Assembly (NCBI GenBank): GCA_027622355.1
Contig: JAQBZT010000053.1
Span: forward strand, 1-12,365
Direction of reading: 5' to 3'
DNA: 12,365 nt
Origin: a bacterium
GTDB taxonomy: Bacteria > UBA8248
In this document: one piece after another, positions 5,821 through 12,365 of the stretch
Numbering within the stretch: the first letter of the stretch is position 1
How the letters are laid out: each line of letters begins with the position of its first letter
Made by a program: the position numbers and the translations under genes
Notes under the pieces: generated by a model
Seen by the model: the letters and a program-made list of their open reading frames with translations, nothing else
Databases searched by the model: none
What the model was told of the DNA's origin: nothing

Positions 5821-7350
5821 CTAGATCGGCCGATCGAGGCTGCGGTACTGGATGGCCTCGGCGACGTGGGCGGGGGCGATGGTCTCCGCCCCGGCGAGGT
5901 CGGCGATGGTGCGGGCCACCTTGAGGACGCGGTGGTAGGCCCGGGCCGAGAGGCCGAGATGCTCGACGGCGCGCTCGAGGAGCTTTTTCCCTTCTCCGTC
6001 TGTTCGGCAAAAGCGCGCGATGCCCTCCGGCCCCATGTGGGCGTTGCCGTGGACGCCGGGGGTGTCCGCAAAGCGCGCCCGCTGAAGCTCCCGCGCCGCC
6101 TCGACCCGCGCGCGCACCGCCTCGGAACTCTCCCCCGTGGGGTCTTCGGCGAGTTCCTTCCACCTGAGCCGGGGGACGTTCAGGTGAAGGTCGATCCGAT
6201 CGAGAAGGGGGCCCGAGATGCGCGAGCGGTAGCGGGCGATCTGCTTCGGGGTGCAGGCGCACGCGCGGGACGGATCGCCCAGGTGGCCGCAGGGGCAGGG
6301 GTTCATCGCCGCCGTCAGCATGAAGCGGGTCGGGAAGGTGAGGCTCGCCTGCGCGCGGCTGATCGTGAGGCGGCCCTCCTCGAGGGGGCTGCGCAGGCTC
6401 TCGAGGACGTTCTTGCGGAACTCGGGCAGCTCATCGAGAAAGAGCACCCCGTTGTGGGCGAGGGAGGCCTCCCCCGGCAGCGGAATCGTCCCGCCGCCCA
6501 CCATGCCCGCGTCGCTGATGGTGTGGTGCGGCGCGCGGAAGGGCCGCGCCGCGACCAGGGCGTGCGCGGGCCCGAGCTTGCCGAGCACGCTCCAGACCTG
6601 GCTGGTCTCGATGGCCTCCTCGAGTGTCAGGCGGGGGAGGATGGAGGGGAGCCTGCGGGCGAGCATGCTCTTTCCGCTCCCCGGGGGGCCGATCATGATG
6701 AGGTTGTGGCCGCCCGCCGCGGCGACCTCGAGGGCGCGCTTGGCGTGGTGCTGGCCGCGGATGTCGCTGAGATCGGTTGTGGGGGCGTGCCCGTTCTGCC
6801 CGTTCGCCGCGCCCGCCGCCTCGGCGGAGATGGCGACCTCGCCCCTGAGGAAGCCCACCACCTGGGGAAGGGTGTGGACCGGGTAGATCGGAAGCCCGTC
6901 CACCACGGCGGCCTCGGCCGCGTTCTCGGCCGGGAGGACGAGCCCCGCCAGCCCCATCCGCTTGGCGAGGACGGCGATGTTGAGCGCCCCGCGCACCGGC
7001 TTGAGGGCGCCGTCGAGGGCGAGCTCGCCCAGATACATCATCCCGGGCCGCTGCGCATCGCGCGGAGCCGCGCCGTTCGCCTCGAGGAGCCCCAGCGCGA
7101 TGGGCAGATCGAAGGCGCTCCCCTCCTTGCGCATGTCGGCGGGCGAGAGGTTAACCGTGATGCGCCCGAGGGGGTAGACAAAGCCCGTGTTCGAGATGGC
7201 GGCGCGGATGCGGTCCTTGCTCTCTTTCACGGCCGCGTCGGGGAGGCCCACCGTCGCGTAGGCGGGGAGCCCGCCGGCCAGGTCCACCTCGACATCGATC
7301 GGATGGGCGTCCACCCCGAGGACGGCGGCGGAGCGGGTTTTCGCCAGCAT
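5821..7350 (-). CDS. comM: YifB/ComM-family AAA+ ATPase (Mg-chelatase-like)
   Basis: 509 aa, near the ~506 aa of E. coli YifB. ComM homologues are hexameric helicases that drive branch migration of heteroduplex DNA during natural transformation; some homologues have unknown roles. Domains in order: N-terminal ChlI-like domain ~1-125 (start MLAKTRSAAVLGVDAHPI), AAA+ domain ~190-400 with Walker A GPPGSGKS at 221-228 and Walker B LFLDELPE at ~303-310, a Cys cluster (PCPCGH, ACAC; Cys352, 354, 364, 366), then a C-terminal Mg-chelatase-type domain ending SLDRPI. Start ATG 7350 is chosen because AGGAGGGA precedes it and family homology begins there; an in-frame ATG at 7446 would add 32 unrelated residues. 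All motifs are intact. A remnant of a second copy lies upstream at 7509-7602. Confidence 0.94.
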   Translation of the reverse strand: MLAKTRSAAVLGVDAHPIDVEVDLAGGLPAYATVGLPDAAVKESKDRIRAAISNTGFVYPLGRITVNLSPADMRKEGSAFDLPIALGLLEANGAAPRDAQRPGMMYLGELALDGALKPVRGALNIAVLAKRMGLAGLVLPAENAAEAAVVDGLPIYPVHTLPQVVGFLRGEVAISAEAAGAANGQNGHAPTTDLSDIRGQHHAKRALEVAAAGGHNLIMIGPPGSGKSMLARRLPSILPRLTLEEAIETSQVWSVLGKLGPAHALVAARPFRAPHHTISDAGMVGGGTIPLPGEASLAHNGVLFLDELPEFRKNVLESLRSPLEEGRLTISRAQASLTFPTRFMLTAAMNPCPCGHLGDPSRACACTPKQIARYRSRISGPLLDRIDLHLNVPRLRWKELAEDPTGESSEAVRARVEAARELQRARFADTPGVHGNAHMGPEGIARFCRTDGEGKKLLERAVEHLGLSARAYHRVLKVARTIADLAGAETIAPAHVAEAIQYRSLDRPI

Positions 7351-7360
7351 GATGTCCCTC

Positions 7361-7400
7361 CTGTTGAAGAAAAAGGCCGGCTGTTGGAGAAAAAGACCGA
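7361..7400. repeat. Tandem 20-bp imperfect repeat in the comM leader
   Basis: Bases 7361-7380 and 7381-7400 are consecutive 20-mers agreeing at 17 of 20 positions (CTGTTGAAGAAAAAGGCCGG and CTGTTGGAGAAAAAGACCGA). In comM mRNA they form two pyrimidine-rich blocks directly before the ribosome binding site. Confidence 0.8.
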
Positions 7401-7418
7401 CAGCGAATATAAGACGAA

Positions 7419-7446
7419 ATGATACACGAAAAAACAGCGAAATCAA
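7419..7446 (-). promoter_or_regulatory. Candidate sigma70 promoter for comM
   Basis: On the minus strand TTGATT (7446-7441) and TATCAT (7424-7419) are spaced by 16 bases, matching consensus at 4 of 6 and 5 of 6. The surroundings are AT-rich and the start codon is about 70 bases downstream. Confidence 0.4.
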
Positions 7447-8084
7447 CTCTTCATTTTCTGGCCGGGAAAAAGGCCCGGCCGGTGGGGGTTTTCGGCAAGG
7501 ACCGCGGGATAGAGGGGAGCCTTCGGGCGAGCATGCTCTTTCCGCTGCCGGGGGGACCGATCATGATGAGATTGTGGCCGCCCGGTGCGGCGGCCTCGAG
7601 CGCCAGCCGGGGATGCCGGCGCCGGTGCACGAAAAAATCCCGCAGTATCGCGCAGCATCCCGCAAAACTCTCCATCGGGCTTCTTTTTGCCTCTTTTTGG
7701 AAAGGCGGCCTCCATCCCATCCTTCCCCCGTGGGGGGGGAAGGGGCCAAGGAAGACGGCCCACACACACTCGGCCGCCCCCGGGCGCACTCCGGCCCCCT
7801 TTTTGGATCGGCGGCGGGCCGCCCTCGAGACCACTCTCGCACATGCGGCGGGGGGCACCGGGGCAGGAAATTCGCGGAACGCGCGGCCGGCTGCCGGCGC
7901 ACCCTGGCCGGGTGCTCCCCTTCGAGGCGATCGCCGGGGCGCACCGTTGCATGGAGGAAAACCGGGCGTGCAGCAAGATGGCGGTGCGGGTCACGGACGA
8001 GCCCATCAACGCGAATCCGGCGGCGGCTGTCACGGCCAGGACCGCCACGATGATGATGGTGAGACCGAGGCCGGACTTCATCGC
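7443..8084 (-). CDS. Doubtful ORF with N-terminal membrane anchor
   Basis: From ATG 8084, preceded by GAGGGAGG, the minus strand reads [22 protein letters not shown], a convincing membrane helix or signal anchor with codon use like the neighbours. After ~45 residues the reading becomes Pro/Arg/Gly-rich, passes through the palindrome at 7721-7743 and runs across the comM remnant in the wrong frame before stopping at 7443. The first part could be the start of a real small membrane protein disrupted by deletion; the rest is probably not protein. No family recognised. Confidence 0.2.
   Translation of the reverse strand, partial: AMKSGLGLTIIIVAVLAVTAAAGFALMGSSVTRTAILLHARFSSMQRCAPAIASKGSTRPGCAGSRPRVPRISCPGAPRRMCESGLEGGPPPIQKGGRSAPGGGRVCVGRLPWPLPPPRGKDGMEAAFPKRGKKKPDGEFCGMLRDTAGFFRAPAPASPAGARGRRTGRPQSHHDRSPRQRKEHARPKAPLYPAVLAENPHRPGLFPGQKMKS
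7509..7602 (-). pseudogene. Remnant of a second comM/yifB copy (Walker A segment only)
   Basis: Bases 7509-7602 align without gaps to 6641-6734 inside comM (offset 868), with about 9 differences in ~92 bases. The minus-strand reading is [20 protein letters not shown] then [11 protein letters not shown], versus LEVAAAGG in comM. Seven of the nine codon differences are silent and the two that change the residue are at the N-terminal edge. This pattern means the two copies diverged while both coded for protein. No other comM part is recognisable around it: similarity stops at both ends, and reading on gives unrelated sequence. It is a fragment of a once functional paralogue, not a recent copying slip. 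Confidence 0.8.
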
Positions 8085-8263
8085 GCCCTCCCTCATGGAC
8101 TGCGGGGACGAGGTGAAATCCCCGGCCACCCTTCCCGGGATTTCTGCCCGCTCCCCTGCAGAGCGGATCCGGGAAAAGCGCCATCCGCTGTTTTGGGGAA
8201 AGCGGGAAAAGCCGTCATTCGAAAAGGATGGGATAGTTCAATATTAATGATGAAAAGGGTTTT
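7603..8263. other. Gene-poor interval with degenerate sequence
   Basis: Apart from the doubtful membrane ORF (start 8084) and the palindrome at 7721-7743, I see no recognisable protein, tRNA or structured RNA. The interval between comM and arfB carries a gene remnant and intergenic-type repeats, as expected at a site of past rearrangement. Confidence 0.5.
7721..7743. repeat. C/G-tract intergenic palindrome
   Basis: CCTTCCCCC (7721-7729) pairs perfectly with GGGGGAAGG (7735-7743) over a 5-base loop. Style and base composition resemble the palindrome at 12267-12301. It looks like a dispersed intergenic repeat of the kind that yields spurious Pro/Gly-rich reading frames; copy number elsewhere is unknown. 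Confidence 0.45.
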
Positions 8264-8295
8264 TCACGGACGCTCCCGGGTGCCCGTGATATAAT
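8264..8295 (+). promoter_or_regulatory. Extended -10 promoter for arfB with overlapping inverted repeat
   Basis: TGATATAAT at 8287-8295 is a perfect extended -10 (TGN then TATAAT); no good -35 box is present, as is usual for this class. An inverted repeat TCACGG/CCGTGA (8264-8269/8284-8289) covers the upstream part and runs into the TG motif, so it could be an operator. Transcription would start about 40 bases before the arfB ATG. Confidence 0.6.
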
Positions 8296-8344
8296 TCCGG
8301 GGGCTGCCGGGTTTCTCTTCGAGGACCCGCGCCAGGGAGGCGCC

Positions 8345-8767
8345 ATGCTCGTCGTCAACCGCCGGATACATATCCCTCTCCGCGAGTTTCATTTTCAGTT
8401 CGCCCGCAGCGGCGGCGCGGGCGGCCAGAACGTGAACAAGGTGAACACGAAGGCCATCCTCCGCTGGGCGGTCTCGGGCTCGCCGAGCCTCCCGGCGGAT
8501 GTGCGCGATCGCTTTTGCGAGCGCTACCGGCGGCGTATCACCCGGGAGGGTGAGCTCGTTCTCGCGAGCCAGCGCTTCCGCGATCAGGGGCGCAACGTGG
8601 CCGATTGTCTCGAGAAACTCCGCCAGCTCATCGAGGAGGTGGCGACTGCGCCCAAGCGAAGGCGCCCCACCCGGCCGACGAAGGCCGCCAAGGAGCGCCG
8701 CCTGGGTGAAAAACACCGCCTTTCCGAGAAGAAAAAGCGGCGCGGACACATTCGGGGGGAGGAGTAG
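8345..8767 (+). CDS. arfB: Peptidyl-tRNA hydrolase ArfB (YaeJ), stalled-ribosome rescue
   Basis: 140 aa, exactly the family size. ArfB enters the A site of ribosomes stalled without a stop codon and hydrolyses peptidyl-tRNA. The catalytic GGQ is at 26-28 within RSGGAGGQNVNKVNTK. The C-terminal third is a Lys/Arg-rich tail (RRRPTRPTKAAKERRLGEKH then SEKKKRRGH) that in ArfB occupies the empty mRNA channel. The short length and absence of codon-recognition domains exclude RF1/RF2. A GGGAGG ribosome binding site precedes ATG 8345. The gene has its own extended -10 promoter and ends 5 bases before the next start. Confidence 0.93.
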   Translation: MLVVNRRIHIPLREFHFQFARSGGAGGQNVNKVNTKAILRWAVSGSPSLPADVRDRFCERYRRRITREGELVLASQRFRDQGRNVADCLEKLRQLIEEVATAPKRRRPTRPTKAAKERRLGEKHRLSEKKKRRGHIRGEE

Positions 8768-8772
8768 ATGCC

Positions 8773-9612
8773 ATGAAATGGCGGGTTCTTCTGGCGGGGC
8801 TTCTTCTCGCGGGGTCGCTGCTGCCCGCCGGCGCATATCCGGCGGCGGAGGCGCAGGTGGATGTCGATCTGGAGCTTCTTCTCGCCGTAGACATCTCGGG
8901 GAGCATTGACGAGGAGGAGGCGGCGCTCCAGCGGAAGGGCTATATCGCCGCCATCCGCTCGGGGGCGGTCCTCTCGGCCATCCGCTCGGGCCGCCTGCGG
9001 CGCATCGCGCTCGCCTACGCCGAATGGGCGGGGGAGGGCTTTCAGCAGATGTTGGTGGACTGGCGCATCGTGAAGGATGAGGTGAGCGCCCAAGCCTTCG
9101 CGAAGGCCCTTGCCGCCGCTCCGGTCGGGGTCGGTCCCTACACTTCCATCAGCGGGGCGATTGAATTCGCCGTGCCCCTGTTCGCCGCGAACCGCTTCCG
9201 GGGCGCGCGCCGGGTGGTGGACATCTCGGGCGATGGCCCCAACAACAGCGGCGGACCCGTCACACCGGCCCGCGACCGGGCGGTCCGGGCGGGTGTGACC
9301 ATCAACGGCCTGCCCATCATGAACAACCGGCCGAGCCGCTTCGGCTTTATGCCGATGCCGGACCTCGATCTCTACTACCGCGAGTGCGTCATCGGCGGCC
9401 CGGGCGCCTTCATCATCGTGGCGAAAACTTTCCGCGATTTCGCCCGGGCCATCCGGCGAAAGATGGTGCTCGAGATCGCAGGCAGGCGGCCGGAGGATGG
9501 GAAGAAGGCGCGCTTCGTGCCCGCCGCCGCGCCCCGACGGGGGCTGCGCCCCGCGCCCGCCTGCGATGTGGGCGAGCGGAGGCTGCGGCAGCGGCTCCGC
9601 GATTTGTACTGA
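8773..9612 (+). CDS. Secreted von Willebrand factor A protein, DUF1194 type
   Basis: 279 aa. The N-terminus (MKWRVLLAGLLLAGSLLPAG, then AYPAAEA) is a signal peptide, so the protein is probably periplasmic. The mature part begins with a VWA domain: LLLAVDISGSID gives the metal-binding DxSxS (Asp40, Ser42, Ser44), a Thr follows in GPYTSISGAIEFA, and VVDISGDGPNNSGG carries the later Asp. DUF1194 proteins have this layout; their role is unknown to me. The ~40-residue C-terminus is Arg/Pro-rich and ends with PACDVGERRLRQRLRDLY. ATG 8773 lies 5 bases after the arfB stop and its GGAGGA site overlaps the end of arfB, so translational coupling is likely. The stop faces the VOC gene 12 bases away. Confidence 0.85.
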   Translation: MKWRVLLAGLLLAGSLLPAGAYPAAEAQVDVDLELLLAVDISGSIDEEEAALQRKGYIAAIRSGAVLSAIRSGRLRRIALAYAEWAGEGFQQMLVDWRIVKDEVSAQAFAKALAAAPVGVGPYTSISGAIEFAVPLFAANRFRGARRVVDISGDGPNNSGGPVTPARDRAVRAGVTINGLPIMNNRPSRFGFMPMPDLDLYYRECVIGGPGAFIIVAKTFRDFARAIRRKMVLEIAGRRPEDGKKARFVPAAAPRRGLRPAPACDVGERRLRQRLRDLY

Positions 9613-9624
9613 TCGGCCGGGCGG

Positions 9625-10104
9625 CTACGCTTCTTCGCCGAACATCATGATGTCGCAGTAGATCTCGATGTAGTTCCCGTCCGGATCGGTGATGTAGAAG
9701 GCGCGGTTGCCGCTTCCTTTCTCGAAGCCGTCCCCCTCGATGCCGTGGACGAGGGGGCCGTACTTGATCTCCACCCCGCAGCTTTTGACGTGTTCGATCG
9801 CCTTGAGCCACTCCCGCCGATCGGGAACCTCGTAGGCGATGTGCTGGAATCCGGCTTTCCGCTCCTCGAGGGAGTTTTCCGTATCGGGGTAGAGGCTGGG
9901 CGCGCCCTCGGGGGCCTGGAAGAAGACCACCTCGTGGTGGGTGCGATCGCACCGCAGGAAGACGCAGGCGCCGCCCGGCACCTTCGCGCCGGGGCCATCG
10001 CGGCTGGTGACCTTGAAGCCGAGGACGCTGGTGTAGAAATCCTCCATCCGCGCGAGATCGCGGGTCCAGAATCCGATGTGTCCGATCTTGTTTGTCTTGA
10101 ACAT
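9625..10104 (-). CDS. VOC-family protein, extradiol dioxygenase/glyoxalase-like
   Basis: 159 aa, one vicinal-oxygen-chelate domain of two beta-alpha-beta-beta-beta modules. Metal ligands expected in the extradiol type I class are visible: His9 in IGHIGFW, His in FQHIAYEV at the start of the second module, and Glu in NYIEIYCD near the C-terminus, preceded by the typical FYITDPDGN. Such proteins are Fe(II) ring-cleaving dioxygenases, glyoxalases or resistance proteins; sequence alone does not choose. ATG 10104 was preferred over an in-frame ATG at 10161 because AGGAGG precedes it and the domain starts at once. Last of the four minus-strand genes, 40 bases after the Rid gene. Confidence 0.85.
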   Translation of the reverse strand: MFKTNKIGHIGFWTRDLARMEDFYTSVLGFKVTSRDGPGAKVPGGACVFLRCDRTHHEVVFFQAPEGAPSLYPDTENSLEERKAGFQHIAYEVPDRREWLKAIEHVKSCGVEIKYGPLVHGIEGDGFEKGSGNRAFYITDPDGNYIEIYCDIMMFGEEA

Positions 10105-10144
10105 CTCGCACCCTCCTGACTCCCCCGGAGTTTTCCGGATGGCC

Positions 10145-10537
10145 TCAGCGCCCCTCCACAACGGCCATGGCCTTGATCTCGAGCATCATGTCGGGGTGAT
10201 CGAACCCCTTGACGGTGATGAGGGCGCTCGAGGGGCAGACGCTCGGAAAAAACTCGCGCCGGACGGCGACGTATCGATCCGAAAGACGCGGATCGGTGAA
10301 GAAGGTCGTCATCGTCACGATGTCCTCGATCTTCCCCCCCGCCTTTTCGAGAATCCCGCCGATGAAGCGGAAGGAGGCGCGCACCTGCTCCTCGAACTTT
10401 CCGGCGAGGGGCGCGCCCGCCTCGTCTTTGTATCTTCCCACCCCCGCGATCCAGACGATCTTTCCGCCCGCTGTCGCGACCGCGTCGGAGTAGCCGCGGG
10501 TTTCGGTGTCCTGCCCCGAGAATTCCCTGCGCTCCAT
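10145..10537 (-). CDS. Rid-family (YjgF/YER057c/UK114) protein, copy 1, lacks the RidA Arg
   Basis: 130 aa, the usual length for these trimeric proteins. Family features: KIVWIAGVGR near the start, then AGGKIEDIVTMTTFFTDPRL and the C-terminal PSSALITVKGFDHPDMMLEI. In RidA, Arg105 binds the carboxylate of the imine substrate; here the aligned residue is Ser104, so this is not canonical RidA (imine deaminase) but one of the Arg-less subgroups. Those include catabolic enzymes and proteins of unknown role. The start ATG overlaps the end of copy 2 (one base after its TAG), indicating translational coupling. Roughly half the residues match copy 2, so an old tandem duplication is likely. Confidence 0.88.
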   Translation of the reverse strand: MERREFSGQDTETRGYSDAVATAGGKIVWIAGVGRYKDEAGAPLAGKFEEQVRASFRFIGGILEKAGGKIEDIVTMTTFFTDPRLSDRYVAVRREFFPSVCPSSALITVKGFDHPDMMLEIKAMAVVEGR

Positions 10538-10538
10538 C

Positions 10539-10934
10539 CTATTCGTCTCCGATGACGCCGATGCCCTTGATCTCGATCAGCATGTCGGGGTGATCGAGGC
10601 CGGCCACCGTGATGAGCGCGCTCGAGGGATAGTTTCCGCTTGGGAAGTATTTTTTCCGAACCTCGACGAACCGATCCGAGAGCCGGGTGTCGGTGACGAA
10701 AACCTCCATCGTGACGACATCCTCGAGGGTGCCGCCCGCCTGTTCCATCACTTTGGCCATCCGGCGGAAGGTGGCGTCGGCCTGGGCGATGAAATCACCG
10801 GCGAGGGAGTTGCCGTTTTCATCGGTGTGCGGGGCAAAGCCCGCGAGCCAGACGATGCGCCCGCCCTTTGTGACGACGGCGGCCGAGAACCCGCGGGACT
10901 TTGTGGCGGGGCCTTCAAAGTATTGACGGGGCAT
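10539..10934 (-). CDS. Rid-family protein, copy 2, lacks the RidA Arg
   Basis: 131 aa, start ATG 10934 with a strong AGGAGG site. It shares with copy 1 the segments RIVWLAGF, AGGTLEDVVTM, TDTRLSDRFVEVRKKYFPS and YPSSALITVAGLDHPDM. Ser105 occupies the position of RidA Arg105. The N-terminus (MPRQYFEGPATKSRGFSAAV) differs from copy 1 more than the core does, which may mean distinct ligands or hetero-trimer formation. It sits 59 bases downstream of the MFS gene on the same strand. Confidence 0.88.
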   Translation of the reverse strand: MPRQYFEGPATKSRGFSAAVVTKGGRIVWLAGFAPHTDENGNSLAGDFIAQADATFRRMAKVMEQAGGTLEDVVTMEVFVTDTRLSDRFVEVRKKYFPSGNYPSSALITVAGLDHPDMLIEIKGIGVIGDE

Positions 10935-10993
10935 GGATTCCTCCTGTCGATGGGATGCCTGTCTTCGATCGGATTCGGAAGGCCTTTATTCTC

Positions 10994-12250
10994 TCACCGC
11001 GGCGAAGCGCCCGCCACCCCTTCTCCGCGGGCGAGGGGTACCACTATCAGGGCGGCCGCCGCGATGAAGGCGGCGCAGAGGAGCGCCATCGTCTCCAGCC
11101 GCACTCCCCGGTCGATGAAGAAGCCCATCATGACGGGGGAGAGCGCCGTGGCGAAGACGGTGCACGAGGCGGCGAGGGCGCGGATCGCCCCGATGTGGCC
11201 GGTGCCGTAAATCTCCGCCCAGACGGCGCCCCCGATCGTGAAGTTCATCCCCATCGAGAGGCCGAAGGCGAACATGTAGATGAACGCGATGTTCGGATGA
11301 TCGGAGAGCGCAATCGAGAGCATCGAGACGGCCATCGGCAGGAGAAAGAGCGGGAGGAGCCGCCTCGCCCCGATCCGATCGATCAAGGGTCCCGAGAAGA
11401 GCGCGGCGGCGACGGTGGTCACCGAATACACCATGAAGGTGCCCGCCAGATAGGCCAGGGCCCAGCCTTTCGACTGGGCGAGATGGGCGCCGTGGAAGAA
11501 AAAACCCGTCGAGATGAACGAAGGGGCCATCATCGAGGGAAGAATGAGATAGAAGCGCAGATCGCGCACCACATCGCGCCGGGTCCAGGCGCGGGCGGGG
11601 GGCGCGCTTTTTTCTTCTCCGGGGGCGGGGGGCGTTTGCCGCTGTCCCTCCAGGTAGCGGCGGTGGCGCTCGGGGTGCCCCTTCAGGAGCCAGAGCGCGA
11701 GCGGTATCAGGAGGAGCACCAGGGCGCCGCCCGTCGCCAGCCAGGTTTCCCGCCATCCCATCCGGGCGATGGCGTAGACGGCGATGAAGCCGAAGATTCC
11801 CTGCCCGAGCGGATTGCCGAAGGTGGCCACGCTGATCGCCTTTCCGCGGTCCTTGTCGTAGTAGCGCGCCATGGAGGTGATGGCGGTGTGGGTCATGAGG
11901 CCCTGCCCGAAGAACCGCAGGGCGAAGATGACGAGGTAGAGCACCGCGATGTGCGGAACGAACCCCATGATCAGGGTGGCGAGGGCGAGGCCGCCGCAGA
12001 CCAGCGCCGTGTAGTGGCGCAAATCGAGATGGTCGATCATCCGGCCTGCCCAGATCAGGCAGGCGGCGCTTGTCAGGGTGGCCAGCGAGTAGGTGAGGCC
12101 GAAGCCGCCGTGGGTCAGCGAGAACGCGCCGCGGATCTCCGCGCTGAAGATGCCGATGTAGTAGGTCTGCCCGAACGCCGAAAAAAGCGTGAGCGCGAAG
12201 CCAAAGGCGAGAAAGCGCCGCTGGGCGATGAGGAAAGAGAGGTAGTTCAA
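10994..12250 (-). CDS. Major facilitator superfamily transporter
   Basis: About 418 aa with roughly 12 hydrophobic segments in two halves of six, split by a charged Pro-rich loop at ~195-230 (KGHPERHRRYLEGQ onward). The MFS motif A equivalents are GRMIDHLDLRHYT between helices 2 and 3 and GPLIDRIGARRLLP between helices 8 and 9. It is an inner-membrane secondary transporter, similar in style to organic-anion or monocarboxylate MFS proteins; substrate unknown. Two adjacent TTG starts exist (12253 and 12250); 12250 is preferred because AGGA lies 6 bases upstream of it versus 3 for the other. First gene of the minus-strand set feeding the Rid and VOC proteins. Confidence 0.85.
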   Translation of the reverse strand: MNYLSFLIAQRRFLAFGFALTLFSAFGQTYYIGIFSAEIRGAFSLTHGGFGLTYSLATLTSAACLIWAGRMIDHLDLRHYTALVCGGLALATLIMGFVPHIAVLYLVIFALRFFGQGLMTHTAITSMARYYDKDRGKAISVATFGNPLGQGIFGFIAVYAIARMGWRETWLATGGALVLLLIPLALWLLKGHPERHRRYLEGQRQTPPAPGEEKSAPPARAWTRRDVVRDLRFYLILPSMMAPSFISTGFFFHGAHLAQSKGWALAYLAGTFMVYSVTTVAAALFSGPLIDRIGARRLLPLFLLPMAVSMLSIALSDHPNIAFIYMFAFGLSMGMNFTIGGAVWAEIYGTGHIGAIRALAASCTVFATALSPVMMGFFIDRGVRLETMALLCAAFIAAAALIVVPLARGEGVAGASPR

Positions 12251-12266
12251 CAAATGTCCTGGCTTT

Positions 12267-12301
12267 CCTCCCCCCCGCGGCGCGGGGCCGCAGGGGGGAG
12301 G
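12267..12301. repeat. Long C/G-tract palindrome before the MFS gene
   Basis: CCTCCCCCC (12267-12275) pairs with GGGGGGAGG (12293-12301); after one mismatch GCGG (12277-12280) pairs with CCGC (12288-12291) over a 7-base loop. There is no T tract, so a rho-independent terminator is not shown. It lies between the stop of the upstream gene and the MFS ribosome binding site. Confidence 0.6.
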
Positions 12302-12316
12302 GGCAATGTTTCGGGT

Positions 12317-12365
12317 TTACCGGGTTCTGCCGGTGGTGGTGTCGAGGGCGTGCACGTCGGTCACG
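12317..12365 (-). CDS. C-terminal end of an unidentified gene
   Basis: The minus strand reads VTDVHALDTTTGRTR then stop (TAA at 12319-12317), entering from the right edge. Codon use agrees with the neighbours and the 63-base gap to the MFS start suits a same-strand gene. Fifteen residues are too few to name a family. Confidence 0.35.
   Translation of the reverse strand, partial: VTDVHALDTTTGRTR

Noticed and set aside
5653..7422. Plus-strand 589-residue reading
   Set aside because: Antisense of comM, whose Walker motifs fix the true strand.
7419..8294. Plus-strand readings of 220-291 residues in the comM-arfB gap
   Set aside because: Composition is Pro/Gly/Arg-rich, frames overlap heavily, and they include antisense of the comM remnant and palindrome.

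Overview
The window comes from a visibly GC-rich (uncounted) Gram-negative-type environmental bacterium. Flagellin, ArfB, a YifB/ComM homologue and a WbqC-like protein fit Proteobacteria or neighbouring phyla (Desulfobacterota, Tectomicrobia or Nitrospinota-like). No rRNA or taxonomic marker allows a firmer call.

Left end (1-790): the right boundary of an integrated genomic island. It holds the 5' two thirds of the N-terminal region of a P4-type tyrosine integrase read leftwards, a leader with three perfect 11-bp tandem repeats, and a 3' fragment of a tRNA-Lys(CTT) gene (anticodon arm to CCA) that lacks its 5' half. The tRNA's own-looking rho-independent terminator follows. This is what attR looks like when an element has entered the 3' end of a tRNA gene; the element lies to the left and the host chromosome starts near 736.

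938-4230 (+ strand): four closely spaced genes, probably one transcript. They encode a LinB-like haloalkane-dehalogenase-family hydrolase whose catalytic acid position is Gln, an EamA/DMT transporter, a crotonase-fold protein missing one hydratase Glu, and a WbqC-like protein. The last gene meets a short flagellin gene (- strand) tail to tail, with both stop codons inside one CTAG. The flagellin leader carries several GGA motifs, one in a hairpin and one in the ribosome binding site, so CsrA-type control is plausible.

5216-8344: a small PPOX-fold flavin/F420 protein and the complete comM/yifB gene (both - strand), then about 1 kb without a convincing gene. That kilobase contains a tandem 20-bp repeat and a candidate promoter for comM, a 94-bp remnant of a second comM (its Walker A region), a doubtful membrane-anchored ORF and a C/G-tract palindrome.

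8345-9612 (+ strand): arfB (ribosome rescue) coupled to a secreted von Willebrand A (DUF1194-type) protein.

9625-12250 (- strand): a four-gene set of MFS transporter, two tandem Rid-family proteins lacking the canonical RidA Arg, and a VOC/extradiol-dioxygenase-like protein. It reads like a small uptake and catabolic cassette. The last bases hold the C-terminal end of another minus-strand gene.
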